Positions 25,085 to 34,432 of a stretch of DNA of 64,000 nucleotides are shown here, one piece after another. Under the pieces are notes generated by a model. The model ran no database searches. It was given only the letters and a program-made list of their open reading frames with translations, and was not told where the DNA came from. Origin of the DNA: Rhodoblastus sp. (GTDB lineage: Bacteria; Pseudomonadota; Alphaproteobacteria; Rhizobiales; Beijerinckiaceae); NCBI RefSeq assembly GCF_019449565.1, contig NZ_JAGRPM010000038.1, positions 1-64,000 on the forward strand. Direction: 5' to 3'. A program made the position numbers and the translations under genes. Every line of letters starts with the position of its first letter. The stretch's first letter is position 1.

Positions 25085-25640
25085 ACGCTGAATCCTGCAT
25101 ACACTACGCGGATGGCGCCGGGGCGCGGTTCGGGTTCAAGCTGAGCGACGCCGAAAGGCGCGGGTTGGCGAGCCGACGAATCGGTTGTGACAAGGCCGTC
25201 CGCTGAATGGGCGAGAACGCCGAACGTCCTTGAATCGAAACAAATTATCCCTAATTTCGCGTTAATGACTTCCGGCGGAAGCTGCATAAATCCTGCCTGG
25301 TCCCACCCGTTGCTGGCGCCGCGCTCAATGCGACGCCCCCGGGGGTACGACGTCGCGCAGCCGTCCATATTCCCCGAAGACGATTAGGTCCTCCGGGCGA
25401 ATATGTTTTGAAACAAAGAATTAGCGTCCTTGCGTCACTCCCGTTCCGCAAATCCGCCCGGACGCCCGCCGTTGAAAATCGACTCGGCTAATGCGCCGCC
25501 TTTTGAGCACGCCCAAAAAAGGCGCAAAAAAAGGCGAAATTACGGATCACGAGAAATTTATTTGACAGTGATAAAAAAAACACGGGAAAAGGCGCCGAGG
25601 CGATTTGCCGCGCCCCGACGCCCTAACTTACGAAAAAGCC
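25085..25640. other. Intergenic stretch between DUF2778 gene and ABC operon
   Basis: 556 bases with no convincing gene. The part nearest the ABC permease gene is A-rich, with two AAAAAAGGCG-like runs near 25515-25535 and a TTGACA at 25562-25567 that lacks a matching -10. A minus-strand frame (25368-25081) ends in an ATGA overlap with the DUF2778 start but has atypical codons. I see no RNA gene or repeat array. Confidence 0.5.
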
Positions 25641-26411
25641 TTAGAATTTCGGCTCGTCGCGCCAGCGCCGCAGCAAAACATAGCCCAGCCCAGCTAAAGC
25701 TGCATAAAGCGCCAATCCGCATAGGCAAAGCAGCGCCACGGCGGCGTACATCATCGGAATCTTGAGTCGATAGCCCGCCTCGACGATGCGAAAGGCGAGC
25801 CCCTCGCCGCTTCCCGCAGCCCCCGCGGCAAGCTCGGCCGCCACCGCGCCGATCAGCGACAGGCCCCCTCCGATACGCAGGCCGGTGAAAATCTGCGGCA
25901 AAGCTGAAGGCAAACGCAGCAATAGCAAAATTTTTCCGGGCGACGCCCCTTTCAGCCGAAAAAGCTCGATCAGACCCCGGTCTGTCGCCTTGAGCCCGGC
26001 CGAAGCGTTGGAGAGAATCGGAAAAAAGGCGACGAGAAAAGCGCAGGCCAGCACCGCCGCCGGCGCCTCCAGATAGACCAGCAGCAGCGGCGCGACAGCA
26101 ATGAGCGGCGTTACCTGAAGCGCGATGGCCAAAGGCAGGAAGGTCTTTTCCAGCCAGGGCGACCAGGCGAACAGCAGGGCGAGGGCCACGCCGCCGATAG
26201 CCGCCAGCGCCAGCGCCTCCAGCGCCTCACGCGAGGTTGTCAGCGTCGCCGCGAATAATTGCGGCGCATTGTCGACCAGCGTTCTGGCGATGAGGCTCGG
26301 CGCCGGAAGCTGGGCCGGAGGGATGTCGAAAATCGCGACCGCCGCCTGCCACAGGCAGAGAAGGGCCAAAAGGGCCAAGAAAGGCGCAATCCGGCCGAGC
26401 AACCCGTTCAC
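25641..26411 (-). CDS. ABC transporter permease (SsuC/TauC-like)
   Basis: A 256-residue inner-membrane permease of the nitrate/sulfonate/pyrimidine-precursor import group. About six transmembrane helices are visible. The BPD_transp EAA loop reads LIELFRLKGASPGKILLLLR, where it contacts the ATPase. The start is GTG at 26411, overlapping the ATPase gene stop as GTGA. It is the third gene of a three-gene importer operon (binding protein, ATPase, permease), with each junction overlapping by four bases, so stoichiometric translation is likely. The substrate cannot be told from the permease. Confidence 0.88.
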   Translation of the reverse strand: MNGLLGRIAPFLALLALLCLWQAAVAIFDIPPAQLPAPSLIARTLVDNAPQLFAATLTTSREALEALALAAIGGVALALLFAWSPWLEKTFLPLAIALQVTPLIAVAPLLLVYLEAPAAVLACAFLVAFFPILSNASAGLKATDRGLIELFRLKGASPGKILLLLRLPSALPQIFTGLRIGGGLSLIGAVAAELAAGAAGSGEGLAFRIVEAGYRLKIPMMYAAVALLCLCGLALYAALAGLGYVLLRRWRDEPKF

Positions 26412-27166
26412 GCCGCCCTCTCCATCGCGCCTTGAAGGCCCTCCGCGATGCGCGCGCAATCCTCCACGAAGCCGGGGCTGCGGCGCAGCTCCAGCCCGCG
26501 CGTGGCGCCACGTTCGAGGGTCAGGATGGAATCGATGCGACCCGGCTGCGCCCGCATGATCGCGACGCGATCCGCGAGATAGGCGCTTTCATAGACAGAA
26601 TGGGTGACGAAGACGATGGTCGTCCCACTCTCGCGGCGCAGGTCGAGCAGGGAATCATTTAGTTGCCAGCGCGTGATTTCGTCCAGCGCGGCGAATGGCT
26701 CGTCAAGCAGCAGCAGGCTGGGCCGGTCCACCAGCGCGCGGGCGATGGAGACGCGCATTTTCATCCCGCCCGATAATTCGCGCGGCAGCGCGCGCAGGCG
26801 GTCGCCGAGGCCGACGCGCGCCAACGCCGCCTCCACCAGAGGCGCCGCCCGGCTCCGCGACACGCCGGTGAGGCGCAGCGGCAAATAGACATTGGCGAAG
26901 AGGTCGGCCCAGGGCATCAGGTTCGGCTCCTGGAAGACGAAGCCGATCTTCGGCGCCGCCCCGCCTTGCCAGTTCACGTCGCCGGAATCGGGCCTTTCCA
27001 ATCCCGCGATCAGCCGCAGCAGAGTGGATTTGCCGCAACCGGAGGGGCCGAGCAGGCAAAGCGTTTCGCCGGGGAAAAGGTCCAGCCGAACGCCGTCGAG
27101 CGCCGCCGCGGCTTGCCCCGGAAAGGAAAGGCACAGGTCGCGCAGGCTGGCGAGCGGCGCGGTCAA
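26408..27166 (-). CDS. ABC transporter ATP-binding protein (SsuB/TauB-like)
   Basis: A 252-residue ATPase. Walker A is GPSGCGKST (about 38-46), the Q-loop lies in FVFQEPNLMPW, the signature is LSGGMKMRVSIARAL, Walker B is LLLLDEPFAALDE, and the switch histidine is in VFVTHSVYESAYLADR. These are the marks of the nitrate/sulfonate/taurine importer ATPases. It drives import together with the permease and binding protein genes on either side. The start overlaps the stop of the binding-protein gene by four bases. Confidence 0.93.
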   Translation of the reverse strand: MTAPLASLRDLCLSFPGQAAAALDGVRLDLFPGETLCLLGPSGCGKSTLLRLIAGLERPDSGDVNWQGGAAPKIGFVFQEPNLMPWADLFANVYLPLRLTGVSRSRAAPLVEAALARVGLGDRLRALPRELSGGMKMRVSIARALVDRPSLLLLDEPFAALDEITRWQLNDSLLDLRRESGTTIVFVTHSVYESAYLADRVAIMRAQPGRIDSILTLERGATRGLELRRSPGFVEDCARIAEGLQGAMERAA

Positions 27167-28158
27167 TTGCGGCTCTGCCCTTCCAGACCCAGCCCCTTGT
27201 TAACGAAGCGGAAATCGAAGCCGCGCGCGACATCGAGTCCCGGCGGCGCGGCGCCCGTCGCCGCCATGTCGCGGTAATGGCGCTCGATGCGCTCCTTATC
27301 CATCGCCCCGATGCCGAGCGTGAGGGCGTCGCCCGATTCGACAATGCCGAAACCTTTCATCTGGGCGATGGAAAAGGCGATCTGGGCGTCGTCGAGATCC
27401 GGATTTTCGCGCTTGATCAGCGCATTGGCGTCGCGATTGTCGCCGTGAAGATAATGAACCCAGCCGAGGATCGACGCCTCGACGAAACGCCGCACGAGAT
27501 CGGGGTTTTTCTCCAGCAGGTCGCGGCGCGTCTCGATGGTGGTGGAATAGGTTTCATAGCCGTAATCGGCCAGCAGGAAGACATTGGGCTTGAAGCCGCC
27601 CTCGCGCGCGATGACAAAAGGCTCGGAGGTCGCATAGCCCTGCTGAATCGCGCTTTTATCGGCGAGGAAAGGCGCGGAATTGTAATTATAGCTCGCGACA
27701 TTGGCGCGCTTGAAACCCCATTTCTGCTCCATCCACGGCCAGACCGTGGTGAGCGTCGCCAACCCGACGAAGGCCTTGGCCTTGGGCAGGTCTTCGAAAC
27801 GGTCGAAGCCCGCGCCCGGATGCGACATAAAGACAAGAGGATCCTTCTGGAAAATTGCGGCGACGGTGACAATCGGGACATTCTCGGCCAGCGCCGAAAA
27901 CTGGCCGATCAGATTGTCGCCCATGTAGAAATCCGCCTTTCCGGCGGCGAGCAGCAGACGGTTGTTCTTCTGCGGACCGCCGGGGAGAATCGTCACATCA
28001 AGGCCATAGCGGGCATAGGTTCCGTCCGCGAGCGCCTGATAGAAGCCCCCATGTTCGGCCTCGGCCAGCCAGTTCGCGGCGAAAACAACCTTGTCGCCCG
28101 CCCGCGCCGGCAGGCAGCAGACCAGAAAGACGAAGGCGGCGCGAAACAGCGAGAACAT
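27163..28158 (-). CDS. ABC transporter substrate-binding protein (NMT1/THI5-like)
   Basis: A 331-residue periplasmic binding protein. The signal peptide is FSLFRAAFVFLVCCLPARA, and the mature part starts GDKVVFAANWLAEAEHGGFY, the NMT1/THI5 pattern shared by pyrimidine-precursor, riboflavin and sulfonate binders. The stretch NRLLLAAGKADFYMGDNLIG lines the ligand cleft. The HGGFYQAL segment favours a ThiY/RibY-like ligand over sulfonate, but this is a guess. An ATG at 28158 is given; a TTG at 28167, with AAGGAG six bases before it, is an equally good start adding three residues. It heads the importer operon. Confidence 0.85.
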   Translation of the reverse strand: MFSLFRAAFVFLVCCLPARAGDKVVFAANWLAEAEHGGFYQALADGTYARYGLDVTILPGGPQKNNRLLLAAGKADFYMGDNLIGQFSALAENVPIVTVAAIFQKDPLVFMSHPGAGFDRFEDLPKAKAFVGLATLTTVWPWMEQKWGFKRANVASYNYNSAPFLADKSAIQQGYATSEPFVIAREGGFKPNVFLLADYGYETYSTTIETRRDLLEKNPDLVRRFVEASILGWVHYLHGDNRDANALIKRENPDLDDAQIAFSIAQMKGFGIVESGDALTLGIGAMDKERIERHYRDMAATGAAPPGLDVARGFDFRFVNKGLGLEGQSRN

Positions 28159-28307
28159 GTGGGCCAAAAGAGTCTCCTTGCGGCCGTGATCTTTGCCGCG
28201 CCGCAGCGCCAGCGCAAGGAATTTTCGTGCAAGCGCTTTTCGCGGAAAGGCTTTTCGAGGCCGGGCGCGGCCTTGCCGGCATCCGCCGGCGCGGCTAAAC
28301 ACGAGTC

Positions 28308-30401
28308 ATGCGGCCCTCGCTCCTCGATCCTCTCTTCGCCAGCGCGAGCGCCCTGCCCGGCGTCGGCCCCAAGACGGGCAAATTGCTCGACCGGCTGCTC
28401 GGCGAGACGGACCGTCCGGCCCGCGCGCTCGACCTGCTGCTGCACCTGCCCCTGTCTGGCATCGACCGTCGCGCGCGGCCCAAGGTCGCGGAAGCGCCGA
28501 TCGGCGCCGTCTCGACCATAAAAGTCCGCGTCGCCGAGCATCGCCCCCCGCGCGGCAAGGGGCCCTATCGCGTCCTGACCGAGGACGAGACCGGCGACCT
28601 GACGCTGATCTTCTTTCGCGCCAATGCCGGCTGGATCGAGAAACTGTTGCCGCTCGGCGAGACGCGCTGGGTCTCGGGCCTGGTCGAACTGTTCGACGCC
28701 TACCGCCAGATGGTCCATCCCGACCGCATTCTCGACGAGGCGGGCCTTGCCTCCCTACCGCCGGTCGAGCCGATCTACGGCCTCACCGAGGGGCTGTTTC
28801 CGCGCGTGCTGGCCAAGGCGACGGCGGGCGCGCTGGCCCGCCTGCCGCAATTGCCCGAATGGCAGGACGAGAAATTTTTACGCGCAGCGGGCTGGCTTTC
28901 CTTTGGCGACAGCCTCGCCCGCCTGCATCATCCGCAAACGCCGCAGGACCTTGCGCCGGAAGGCAAGTTTTTCGCCCGGCTCGCCTATGACGAATTGCTG
29001 TCGCACCAGCTCAGCCTGCGGCTGGTGCGCGCCAAGGCGCAGGTCTTGCGCGGGCGTCCCCAGATATCCGAAGGCGCCCTTGCGAAGAGGATTCTCGACG
29101 CCCTGCCCTTCGCTCTGACCGGCGACCAGACCAGTGCCGTGGCTGAAATCTCCGCCGACCTCGCCAGCGACAAGCGAATGTTGCGGCTGTTGCAGGGCGA
29201 CGTCGGCTCCGGCAAGACCGTCGTCGCCTTGCTGGCCATGGCCCATGTGATCGAGGCGGGGCGGCAGGCCGCGCTGATGGCGCCGACGGAAATTCTGGCG
29301 CGCCAGCATTTCGCCACGCTCAAGCCGCTGGCCGAGTCCGCGGGCCTGACAATCGCGCTGATGACCGGGCGCGACAAGGCGGCCGAGCGGCGTGCGACGC
29401 TTGAAGGGCTGGCGAGCGGCTCGCTCGACATTGTGGTCGGCACCCACGCCCTCGTGCAGGAGGACGTGGCCTTCGCCCGGCTCGGCCTAGCGGTGATCGA
29501 CGAGCAGCACCGCTTCGGCGTGCATCAGCGTCTGGCTCTGGGCGAAAAGGGCGAGGCCGTGGACGTGCTCGCCATGACCGCGACGCCGATCCCGCGCACG
29601 CTGGCTCTGGCCTATTTCGGCGACATGGAGCTGTCGTCGCTGCGCGAGAAGCCGCCGGGCCGGCAGTCGATCGACACGCGAGCGATCAGCGTCGAGCGCA
29701 TCGATGAAGTGGTCGCCGGGCTGGCGCGGGCGATCAAGACCGGGGCGCGGGTCTATTGGGTCTGCCCGCTGGTCGAAGGCAGCGAGGACAGCGACCTCGC
29801 CGCCGCCGAGGACCGCGCGGAAGACCTGAGAAAGTTCTTCGGCGCGCAGGTCGGCCTCGTCCACGGTCAGATGAAGGGCCGCGGCAAGGACGCGGCGATG
29901 GAGGATTTTTCTCGCGGCGTCACCAAAGTGCTGGTGGCGACGACCGTGATCGAGGTGGGCGTCAACGTGCCCGAGGCGACAATCATGGTGATCGAGCATG
30001 CCGAACGGTTCGGCCTCGCGCAATTGCACCAGCTGCGCGGGCGCGTGGGGCGCGGTTCGGCGAAATCATCCTGCATCCTGCTCTATTCCGGCCCGCTGGG
30101 CGAGACGGCCCGGGCGCGGCTGGAAATTTTACGAGAGACCGAGGACGGGTTTCGCATCGCGGAAGAGGATTTGCGCCTGCGCGGCGAGGGCGAAGTGCTG
30201 GGTGCGCGTCAATCCGGCGCGCCAAGCTTCAAGATCGCGCGGCTAGACCTCCACCCGGACCTATTGCGCGCCGCGCGCGACGACGCCGAAAAAATTCTTG
30301 CCGCCGATCCAGACCTGACCGGCGAGCGCGGCCGGAATTTGCGTCTTCTGCTCTATCTGTTCGAGCGCGACACCGCCCTGCGGCTGTTGCGCGCTGGCTA
30401 A
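28308..30401 (+). CDS. recG: ATP-dependent DNA helicase RecG
   Basis: A 697-residue branched-DNA helicase that reverses stalled replication forks and processes Holliday junctions. The N-terminal wedge (OB-fold) domain occupies about residues 1-270. The helicase core has Walker A GDVGSGKT at about 297-304, motif II VIDEQHRFGVHQR near 398, motif III MTATPIPRT, and motif VI QLRGRVGRGSAKS. The C-terminus has LRLRGEGEVLGARQSG, typical of RecG. In many relatives recG is directly divergent from sdhE-mfd; here about 5.2 kb lies between them. It diverges from the ABC operon across 150 bases. Confidence 0.97.
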   Translation: MRPSLLDPLFASASALPGVGPKTGKLLDRLLGETDRPARALDLLLHLPLSGIDRRARPKVAEAPIGAVSTIKVRVAEHRPPRGKGPYRVLTEDETGDLTLIFFRANAGWIEKLLPLGETRWVSGLVELFDAYRQMVHPDRILDEAGLASLPPVEPIYGLTEGLFPRVLAKATAGALARLPQLPEWQDEKFLRAAGWLSFGDSLARLHHPQTPQDLAPEGKFFARLAYDELLSHQLSLRLVRAKAQVLRGRPQISEGALAKRILDALPFALTGDQTSAVAEISADLASDKRMLRLLQGDVGSGKTVVALLAMAHVIEAGRQAALMAPTEILARQHFATLKPLAESAGLTIALMTGRDKAAERRATLEGLASGSLDIVVGTHALVQEDVAFARLGLAVIDEQHRFGVHQRLALGEKGEAVDVLAMTATPIPRTLALAYFGDMELSSLREKPPGRQSIDTRAISVERIDEVVAGLARAIKTGARVYWVCPLVEGSEDSDLAAAEDRAEDLRKFFGAQVGLVHGQMKGRGKDAAMEDFSRGVTKVLVATTVIEVGVNVPEATIMVIEHAERFGLAQLHQLRGRVGRGSAKSSCILLYSGPLGETARARLEILRETEDGFRIAEEDLRLRGEGEVLGARQSGAPSFKIARLDLHPDLLRAARDDAEKILAADPDLTGERGRNLRLLLYLFERDTALRLLRAG

Positions 30402-30467
30402 AATCTTGACCCCTGCGCCCGTTTGACCAAGGATGTGAAGCGAAGAGTCGAGATTGCGAGTCCGATC

Positions 30468-30815
30468 ATGCGTCTCATCTCCCTCGCGCCCGTTCTGGGC
30501 GCAAGTCTGGCGCTCGCCGGCTGCAACGCCAACCGGCAGCAGCCCCCGATCGAGGCGGTTCAGCCCCTGCCGTCGCAGGAAGCGGTCCGCGTCACGCCGC
30601 GCGCTCTGCCGGATGGCGGCTGCGCGGCGGAAATCGCGCGCTATCGCACGATCCAGGACAATGACCTTGCCATGGGCCATGTCGAGAAGGGCGTCCACGC
30701 CCAGATCCAGACCGAAATCGCCGAAGCCGAGCGCGCCTGTTCCGCCGGCGACGCGCTGCGCGCGCAATATCTGCTGCGCGCGAGCAAGGAGCGGCACGGC
30801 TATCCGGCCGGCTGA
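30468..30815 (+). CDS. Small lipoprotein, hypothetical
   Basis: A 115-residue predicted lipoprotein. The signal sequence ends in a lipobox LALAGC with Cys20 as the lipidated residue, followed by a proline-rich linker. A small helical domain with two further cysteines (GGCAAEIARY and AERACSAGD) could form a disulfide. It is expected in the periplasm on a membrane anchor. No family is recognised. It follows recG by 66 bases and precedes a cluster of strong hairpins. Confidence 0.7.
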   Translation: MRLISLAPVLGASLALAGCNANRQQPPIEAVQPLPSQEAVRVTPRALPDGGCAAEIARYRTIQDNDLAMGHVEKGVHAQIQTEIAEAERACSAGDALRAQYLLRASKERHGYPAG

Positions 30816-30817
30816 TG

Positions 30818-30955
30818 CCAAGTCTCACAGGTGAGAACCTGTGAGACTTGGTTAGGCGCGACTGCGCCCCATAGCCCGTCATAAGACGGGCGTCTTGCGA
30901 CGCCCTTCCGGCTTATGCGAGGGGTTCCTTAACCGCGATTCATCGCGGTTAAGGA
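30818..30955. repeat. Cluster of perfect palindromes between convergent genes
   Basis: Four hairpins stand in 138 bases. CCAAGTCTCACAGGT (30818-30832) pairs perfectly over 15 bp with 30837-30851 around GAGA. CCCGTC/GACGGG and GGGCGTC/GACGCCC lie in the middle, sharing bases, so only one can form at a time. CCTTAACCGCGA/TCGCGGTTAAGG (30928-30955, 12 bp, TTCA loop) covers the Nudix stop codon. None has a clear T-run. They may be bidirectional terminators or REP-like elements between the lipoprotein and Nudix genes. Confidence 0.75.
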
Positions 30956-31695
30956 GAAATGGTATGAGCCAAAGCGTCGCGTAAGTAAGTCTGGATGAAA
31001 TCCGGCATCCGCGCCGGATCGATATCCTGCGCCCCAGCGACAATATGGAAGCGCGCGAATTCCGGCTCCGGGTCGCGGGCGATGAAGGCGTTCATGCGCG
31101 CCTCCGCCTCCGCGGCGGAGAAGGGCAGACGCCTCTCCTGAATACAGGCGATTTTCATGTCCGAGACGAGTACGCTCCAGCCCCGCGCGGGCGGCGCCTG
31201 TTCGGGGGCGAAGCCGGTCTCCTCCTCCAGTTCGCGCGCCACGCTGGCGGCGAGATCGACGATGTCGCCGAAAATATCGTTCCGGTCAGGCGTGCCGGCG
31301 GCAAAATAGATCTGGCCGCCATTCATCGTGTGGTCGCCCATTTCGCCGAGCAGGAAGGCTCCGTCGCGCGCGCGCAGGGCCGCCATCGCGAAGCAATTAT
31401 GGACATCGCTGTCGGGGCAGCCGAAACCGAACCAGGCGTGAAAATTGCGGAACGAGGTATCGAAGAAACTGCCGCGAAAGACGTCGCCTTCCGGCGTCGC
31501 GACGATTTCGGCGTCGCGCAGCATCAGCACCTTGCCGTCGAATAGTTTCGGCTTTTCGGCGAGCGCCTGGGCCCAATGCGCGTCGATCCGCGCTGCCTCG
31601 CGTTCGGCGAAATCCCAGCGCGCGGCGCGATAGGCCGTTTCGAGCCGGACGACACGGTAAAGTCCGTTTGGCAGCGAACTGGGAATGCGAGGCAT
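30949..31695 (-). CDS. Nudix hydrolase
   Basis: A 248-residue protein. The Nudix box is degenerate at its start but clear at its end (DIVDLAASVARELEEETGF, about 144-162), where REXXEEXG provides the metal ligands for cleaving a nucleoside diphosphate linked to another group. The N-terminal third (YRAARWDFAEREAARIDAHW) and the SFRNFHAWFGFGCPDSDVHN segment match large Nudix proteins of unknown substrate in Rhizobiales. The start is ATG at 31695. It is convergent with the lipoprotein gene and its stop lies within a 12-bp palindrome. Confidence 0.82.
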   Translation of the reverse strand: MPRIPSSLPNGLYRVVRLETAYRAARWDFAEREAARIDAHWAQALAEKPKLFDGKVLMLRDAEIVATPEGDVFRGSFFDTSFRNFHAWFGFGCPDSDVHNCFAMAALRARDGAFLLGEMGDHTMNGGQIYFAAGTPDRNDIFGDIVDLAASVARELEEETGFAPEQAPPARGWSVLVSDMKIACIQERRLPFSAAEAEARMNAFIARDPEPEFARFHIVAGAQDIDPARMPDFIQTYLRDALAHTISP

Positions 31696-31777
31696 GTCTG
31701 GCCCGGAGCTTGCGTGAGACGGAGCGCGCTTGGCGCGATGCGCGAATCCGTTATCCTGTTTTGTCTGGAGAAATCAA

Positions 31778-33553
31778 TTGATCGCGCAATTCGACATGGA
31801 GCCCTACAAGGCGCCGCTGCTCTTTCTGGGCGTGGCCGGCGTCGCGGTGCCGCTGTTCCGGCGTTTGCGCGTCAGTCCGGTGCTGGGCTTCCTCATCGCG
31901 GGCATGGTGATCGGCCCGCATGTGATGGGCCGGCTCGACGCGCTGCTCCCCTTCAATTTGCCTTTCCTCGCCAATAGCGAGGGCGTCGCGGCTGTCGCCT
32001 CCTTCGGCATTGTCTTCCTGATGTTCAACATCGGACTGGAATTGTCGCTGGAGCGCCTCGTGCTGTTGCGGCGTTTCGTCTTCGGCCTCGGCGCCCTGCA
32101 GGTCGCCCTTTGCGGCGGCGCGCTCTATCTGGTCGCGCGCGCCTTCGGCCTGGCGCAGCCCGCCGCGATCGTGCTGGGCGCGGCGCTCGCGCTCTCCTCC
32201 ACCGCCATCGTCGTGCCGGTGCTGGCCGAATCGCGCCGGCTCAATACCCTGTCCGGACGCGCGATCTTCTCGGTGCTGCTGTTTCAGGACCTGCTGGTGG
32301 CGCCGCTGCTGTTCATGGTCTCGATGTTATCGGATACGGCGGAACAGGCCCATCCCTTCCTCGCCTTCGCCCCCGCGCTGATCGGCGTGGCGGCTATTGT
32401 GGGCGTCGGGCGGCTTGTGCTGCGGCCCATGTTCCAGCTCGTCGCCGCCGCCGATTCGACCGAACTCTTCATGGCCGCCTGCCTGCTGGTGGTGATTTCT
32501 ACGGCTGTCGCCGCGGCTTTTGCGGGATTGTCCATGGCGCTCGGCGCCTTCATCGCCGGCCTGCTGCTGGCGGAAACGGAATTCCGCCGCGCCGTCGAAT
32601 TGGCGATCGATCCGTTCAAGGGCCTGCTGCTCGGGCTGTTTTTCGTCTCGGTCGGCGCCAGCCTCGACCCGATGGAGGTGGTCCGGCATCCGGGCGCGAC
32701 CATCGGCGTCGCCGTCATTCTGACCCTGGTGAAAACGCCGCTTCTGATCGGGCTCGCGCGCTTGTTCGGCCTGCCCTGGCGCAAGGCGCGCGAGGTCGGC
32801 CTTTTGCTTGGGCCGGGCGGCGAATTCGCCTTCGTCATCCTCTCGACGGCGGTCGCGGCCCATATTCTGCCAGCGGATCTCACCAGCGAAATCCTGATCG
32901 GCGTCACCTTGTCCATGACGCTGATCCCGTTTTTCGCCGCGCTGGCGGCCCGTTCCCTCCCGCCAAAGGAAGTCTTCCTGCCGGGTCCGCAGCCCACGGA
33001 TTTGTCGCCCGTGTCGCGCGTCATCATCGTCGGCTATGGCCGGGTCGGGCAGATCGTCGGAGAGCTGATGCGCGTCCACAAGGTGGAATATCTCTGCGTG
33101 GACGGCGACCCCGGCATAGCCGCTCAGGCGCGGTCGCGCGGGGAGCCGGTCTATTGGGGTGACGGCACCAACAAGGATTTTCTCAATATTTGTGGCCTCG
33201 CCAACGCCCGCGCATTGGTCGTGACCATGCATGCCCCGAGCGCGGTTGACGCCGTGGTGCGGCAGGCGCGCGAGGCCCGCGACGATCTCACCATCGTTGC
33301 GCGCGCCCGCGACGCAGCCCACGCCCGCGCGCTCTACAAGCTCGGCGCGACGGACGCCGTGCCGGAGACCATGGAGGCCAGCCTGCAATTGTCCGAAGCC
33401 GCGCTGGTCGATATCGGCGTGCCGATGGGGCTGGTCATCGCCTCCATCCATGAACAGCGCGACATCTATCGCAAGGCGCTGATCGCGGACGAAAGCCAAG
33501 CCAGCCCGCCGCGCCCGTTCAAGGCACGACGGCAGAAGCGGACGGGCAAGTAG
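31778..33553 (+). CDS. Monovalent cation:proton antiporter-2 (KefB/C-like) with TrkA-N domain
   Basis: A 591-residue inner-membrane antiporter exchanging K+ (or Na+) for protons. The membrane domain spans about 1-400 with some twelve helices, including FGIVFLMFNIGLELSLERL and LGAALALSSTAIVVPVLAES, the latter typical of CPA2 exchangers. A cytoplasmic TrkA-N regulatory domain starts near residue 415 (VIIVGYGRVGQIVGELMR) and should bind NAD(H). The start is probably TTG at 31778, seven bases after GGAG; the in-frame ATG at 31796 has no RBS. No KefF/KefG partner gene is adjacent. It diverges from the Nudix gene. Confidence 0.9.
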   Translation: MIAQFDMEPYKAPLLFLGVAGVAVPLFRRLRVSPVLGFLIAGMVIGPHVMGRLDALLPFNLPFLANSEGVAAVASFGIVFLMFNIGLELSLERLVLLRRFVFGLGALQVALCGGALYLVARAFGLAQPAAIVLGAALALSSTAIVVPVLAESRRLNTLSGRAIFSVLLFQDLLVAPLLFMVSMLSDTAEQAHPFLAFAPALIGVAAIVGVGRLVLRPMFQLVAAADSTELFMAACLLVVISTAVAAAFAGLSMALGAFIAGLLLAETEFRRAVELAIDPFKGLLLGLFFVSVGASLDPMEVVRHPGATIGVAVILTLVKTPLLIGLARLFGLPWRKAREVGLLLGPGGEFAFVILSTAVAAHILPADLTSEILIGVTLSMTLIPFFAALAARSLPPKEVFLPGPQPTDLSPVSRVIIVGYGRVGQIVGELMRVHKVEYLCVDGDPGIAAQARSRGEPVYWGDGTNKDFLNICGLANARALVVTMHAPSAVDAVVRQAREARDDLTIVARARDAAHARALYKLGATDAVPETMEASLQLSEAALVDIGVPMGLVIASIHEQRDIYRKALIADESQASPPRPFKARRQKRTGK

Positions 33554-33571
33554 AATTCAGACGCGGCGGCT

Positions 33572-34432
33572 TCAATCGACCGCTGCGGTCACCTTCAAAA
33601 AATTCGCCTCAATCGAGGTGGCGTCCTTGCTCACGCTCTTGTTCTGGCTGTTGAACAGGTCCTCCAGCTCCCTTTGCAGGTCCTGAGCGCGGCCGTTCTT
33701 GTCCGCTGCGTCGAAGGCGTTCATCGTCGGCGGGTAATATTTTCGGAATAGATCGACGAAGGCGGACGGCGCGCCCGGAAAGTCGAATGTCCATATCTCC
33801 CGTGCAAAGGCGATGTTTTCTTTCGGGACGCCGGCGCCTGCAAAGCGCTCGATCACATGGCCCTCAACGCCCCATGTCATCGGACTGACGAAGCCTTCAG
33901 GGGGCGGCGGGCTATAAGCAGAGCTGATCTTCAGGAGCTGCGCGACCAGGGTCGGATCATTCGGGATCCAGTTGCCCATCACGATCCGGCCGCCGTGCCG
34001 GGTCACGCGCACCATCTCCCTGGCCACATCGAAGGGCTTTGGCGCGAACATGGCGCCGAAAATGCTCACGACCAGATCGAAAGAGCGGTCCGCCAGCTCG
34101 TGCAGATCGGAGGCGTCGCCCTCCTCAAATCGGCAATTCGCGAGGCCTTCCGCCTTGGCGCGCCAGTTGCCGGCCGCGACCAGATAGCCGGAAATATCGA
34201 CGCCCAGAACATCGGCCCCAAGCCTCGCCTCCGGCAAGGCGGTCGTGCCGTCGCCGCAGCCGAGATCCAGAACCTTGAGCCCTTTCGTGACGCCAAGTCC
34301 CGCGACGAATGCCTCCCCGCTCGCTCGCATGCTCTCGGCGATACGGGTGAAATCGCCCTTTTCCCACAGGGCTCTATTTGGGTTCGCCGTGTTTGGGTTC
34401 GCCGTATTCGCATAGGCTGGATTCGGACTCAT
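33572..34432 (-). CDS. Class I SAM-dependent methyltransferase
   Basis: A 286-residue methyltransferase with a Rossmann fold. The SAM-binding motif I is VLDLGCGDGTTALPEARLG (about 54-72), motif II is the acidic VLGVDIS, and motif III is FDLVVSIFGAMFAPKP. The acceptor is unknown; the GGRIVMGNWIPND segment is typical of the ubiE-like group acting on small molecules. The N-terminus repeats Asn-Thr-Ala-Asn-Pro (ANTANPNTANPN), reflecting a short 15-bp-type duplication in the DNA. The ATG at 34432 has GGAGG eight bases upstream. Confidence 0.87.
   Translation of the reverse strand: MSPNPAYANTANPNTANPNRALWEKGDFTRIAESMRASGEAFVAGLGVTKGLKVLDLGCGDGTTALPEARLGADVLGVDISGYLVAAGNWRAKAEGLANCRFEEGDASDLHELADRSFDLVVSIFGAMFAPKPFDVAREMVRVTRHGGRIVMGNWIPNDPTLVAQLLKISSAYSPPPPEGFVSPMTWGVEGHVIERFAGAGVPKENIAFAREIWTFDFPGAPSAFVDLFRKYYPPTMNAFDAADKNGRAQDLQRELEDLFNSQNKSVSKDATSIEANFLKVTAAVD

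Noticed and set aside
25081-25368. Minus-strand frame ending in an ATGA overlap with the DUF2778 start
   Set aside because: The overlap looks like coupling, but codon use is atypical for this genome (TTA, ATA, GGG early on), the RBS spacing is poor and there is no family. Probably chance.
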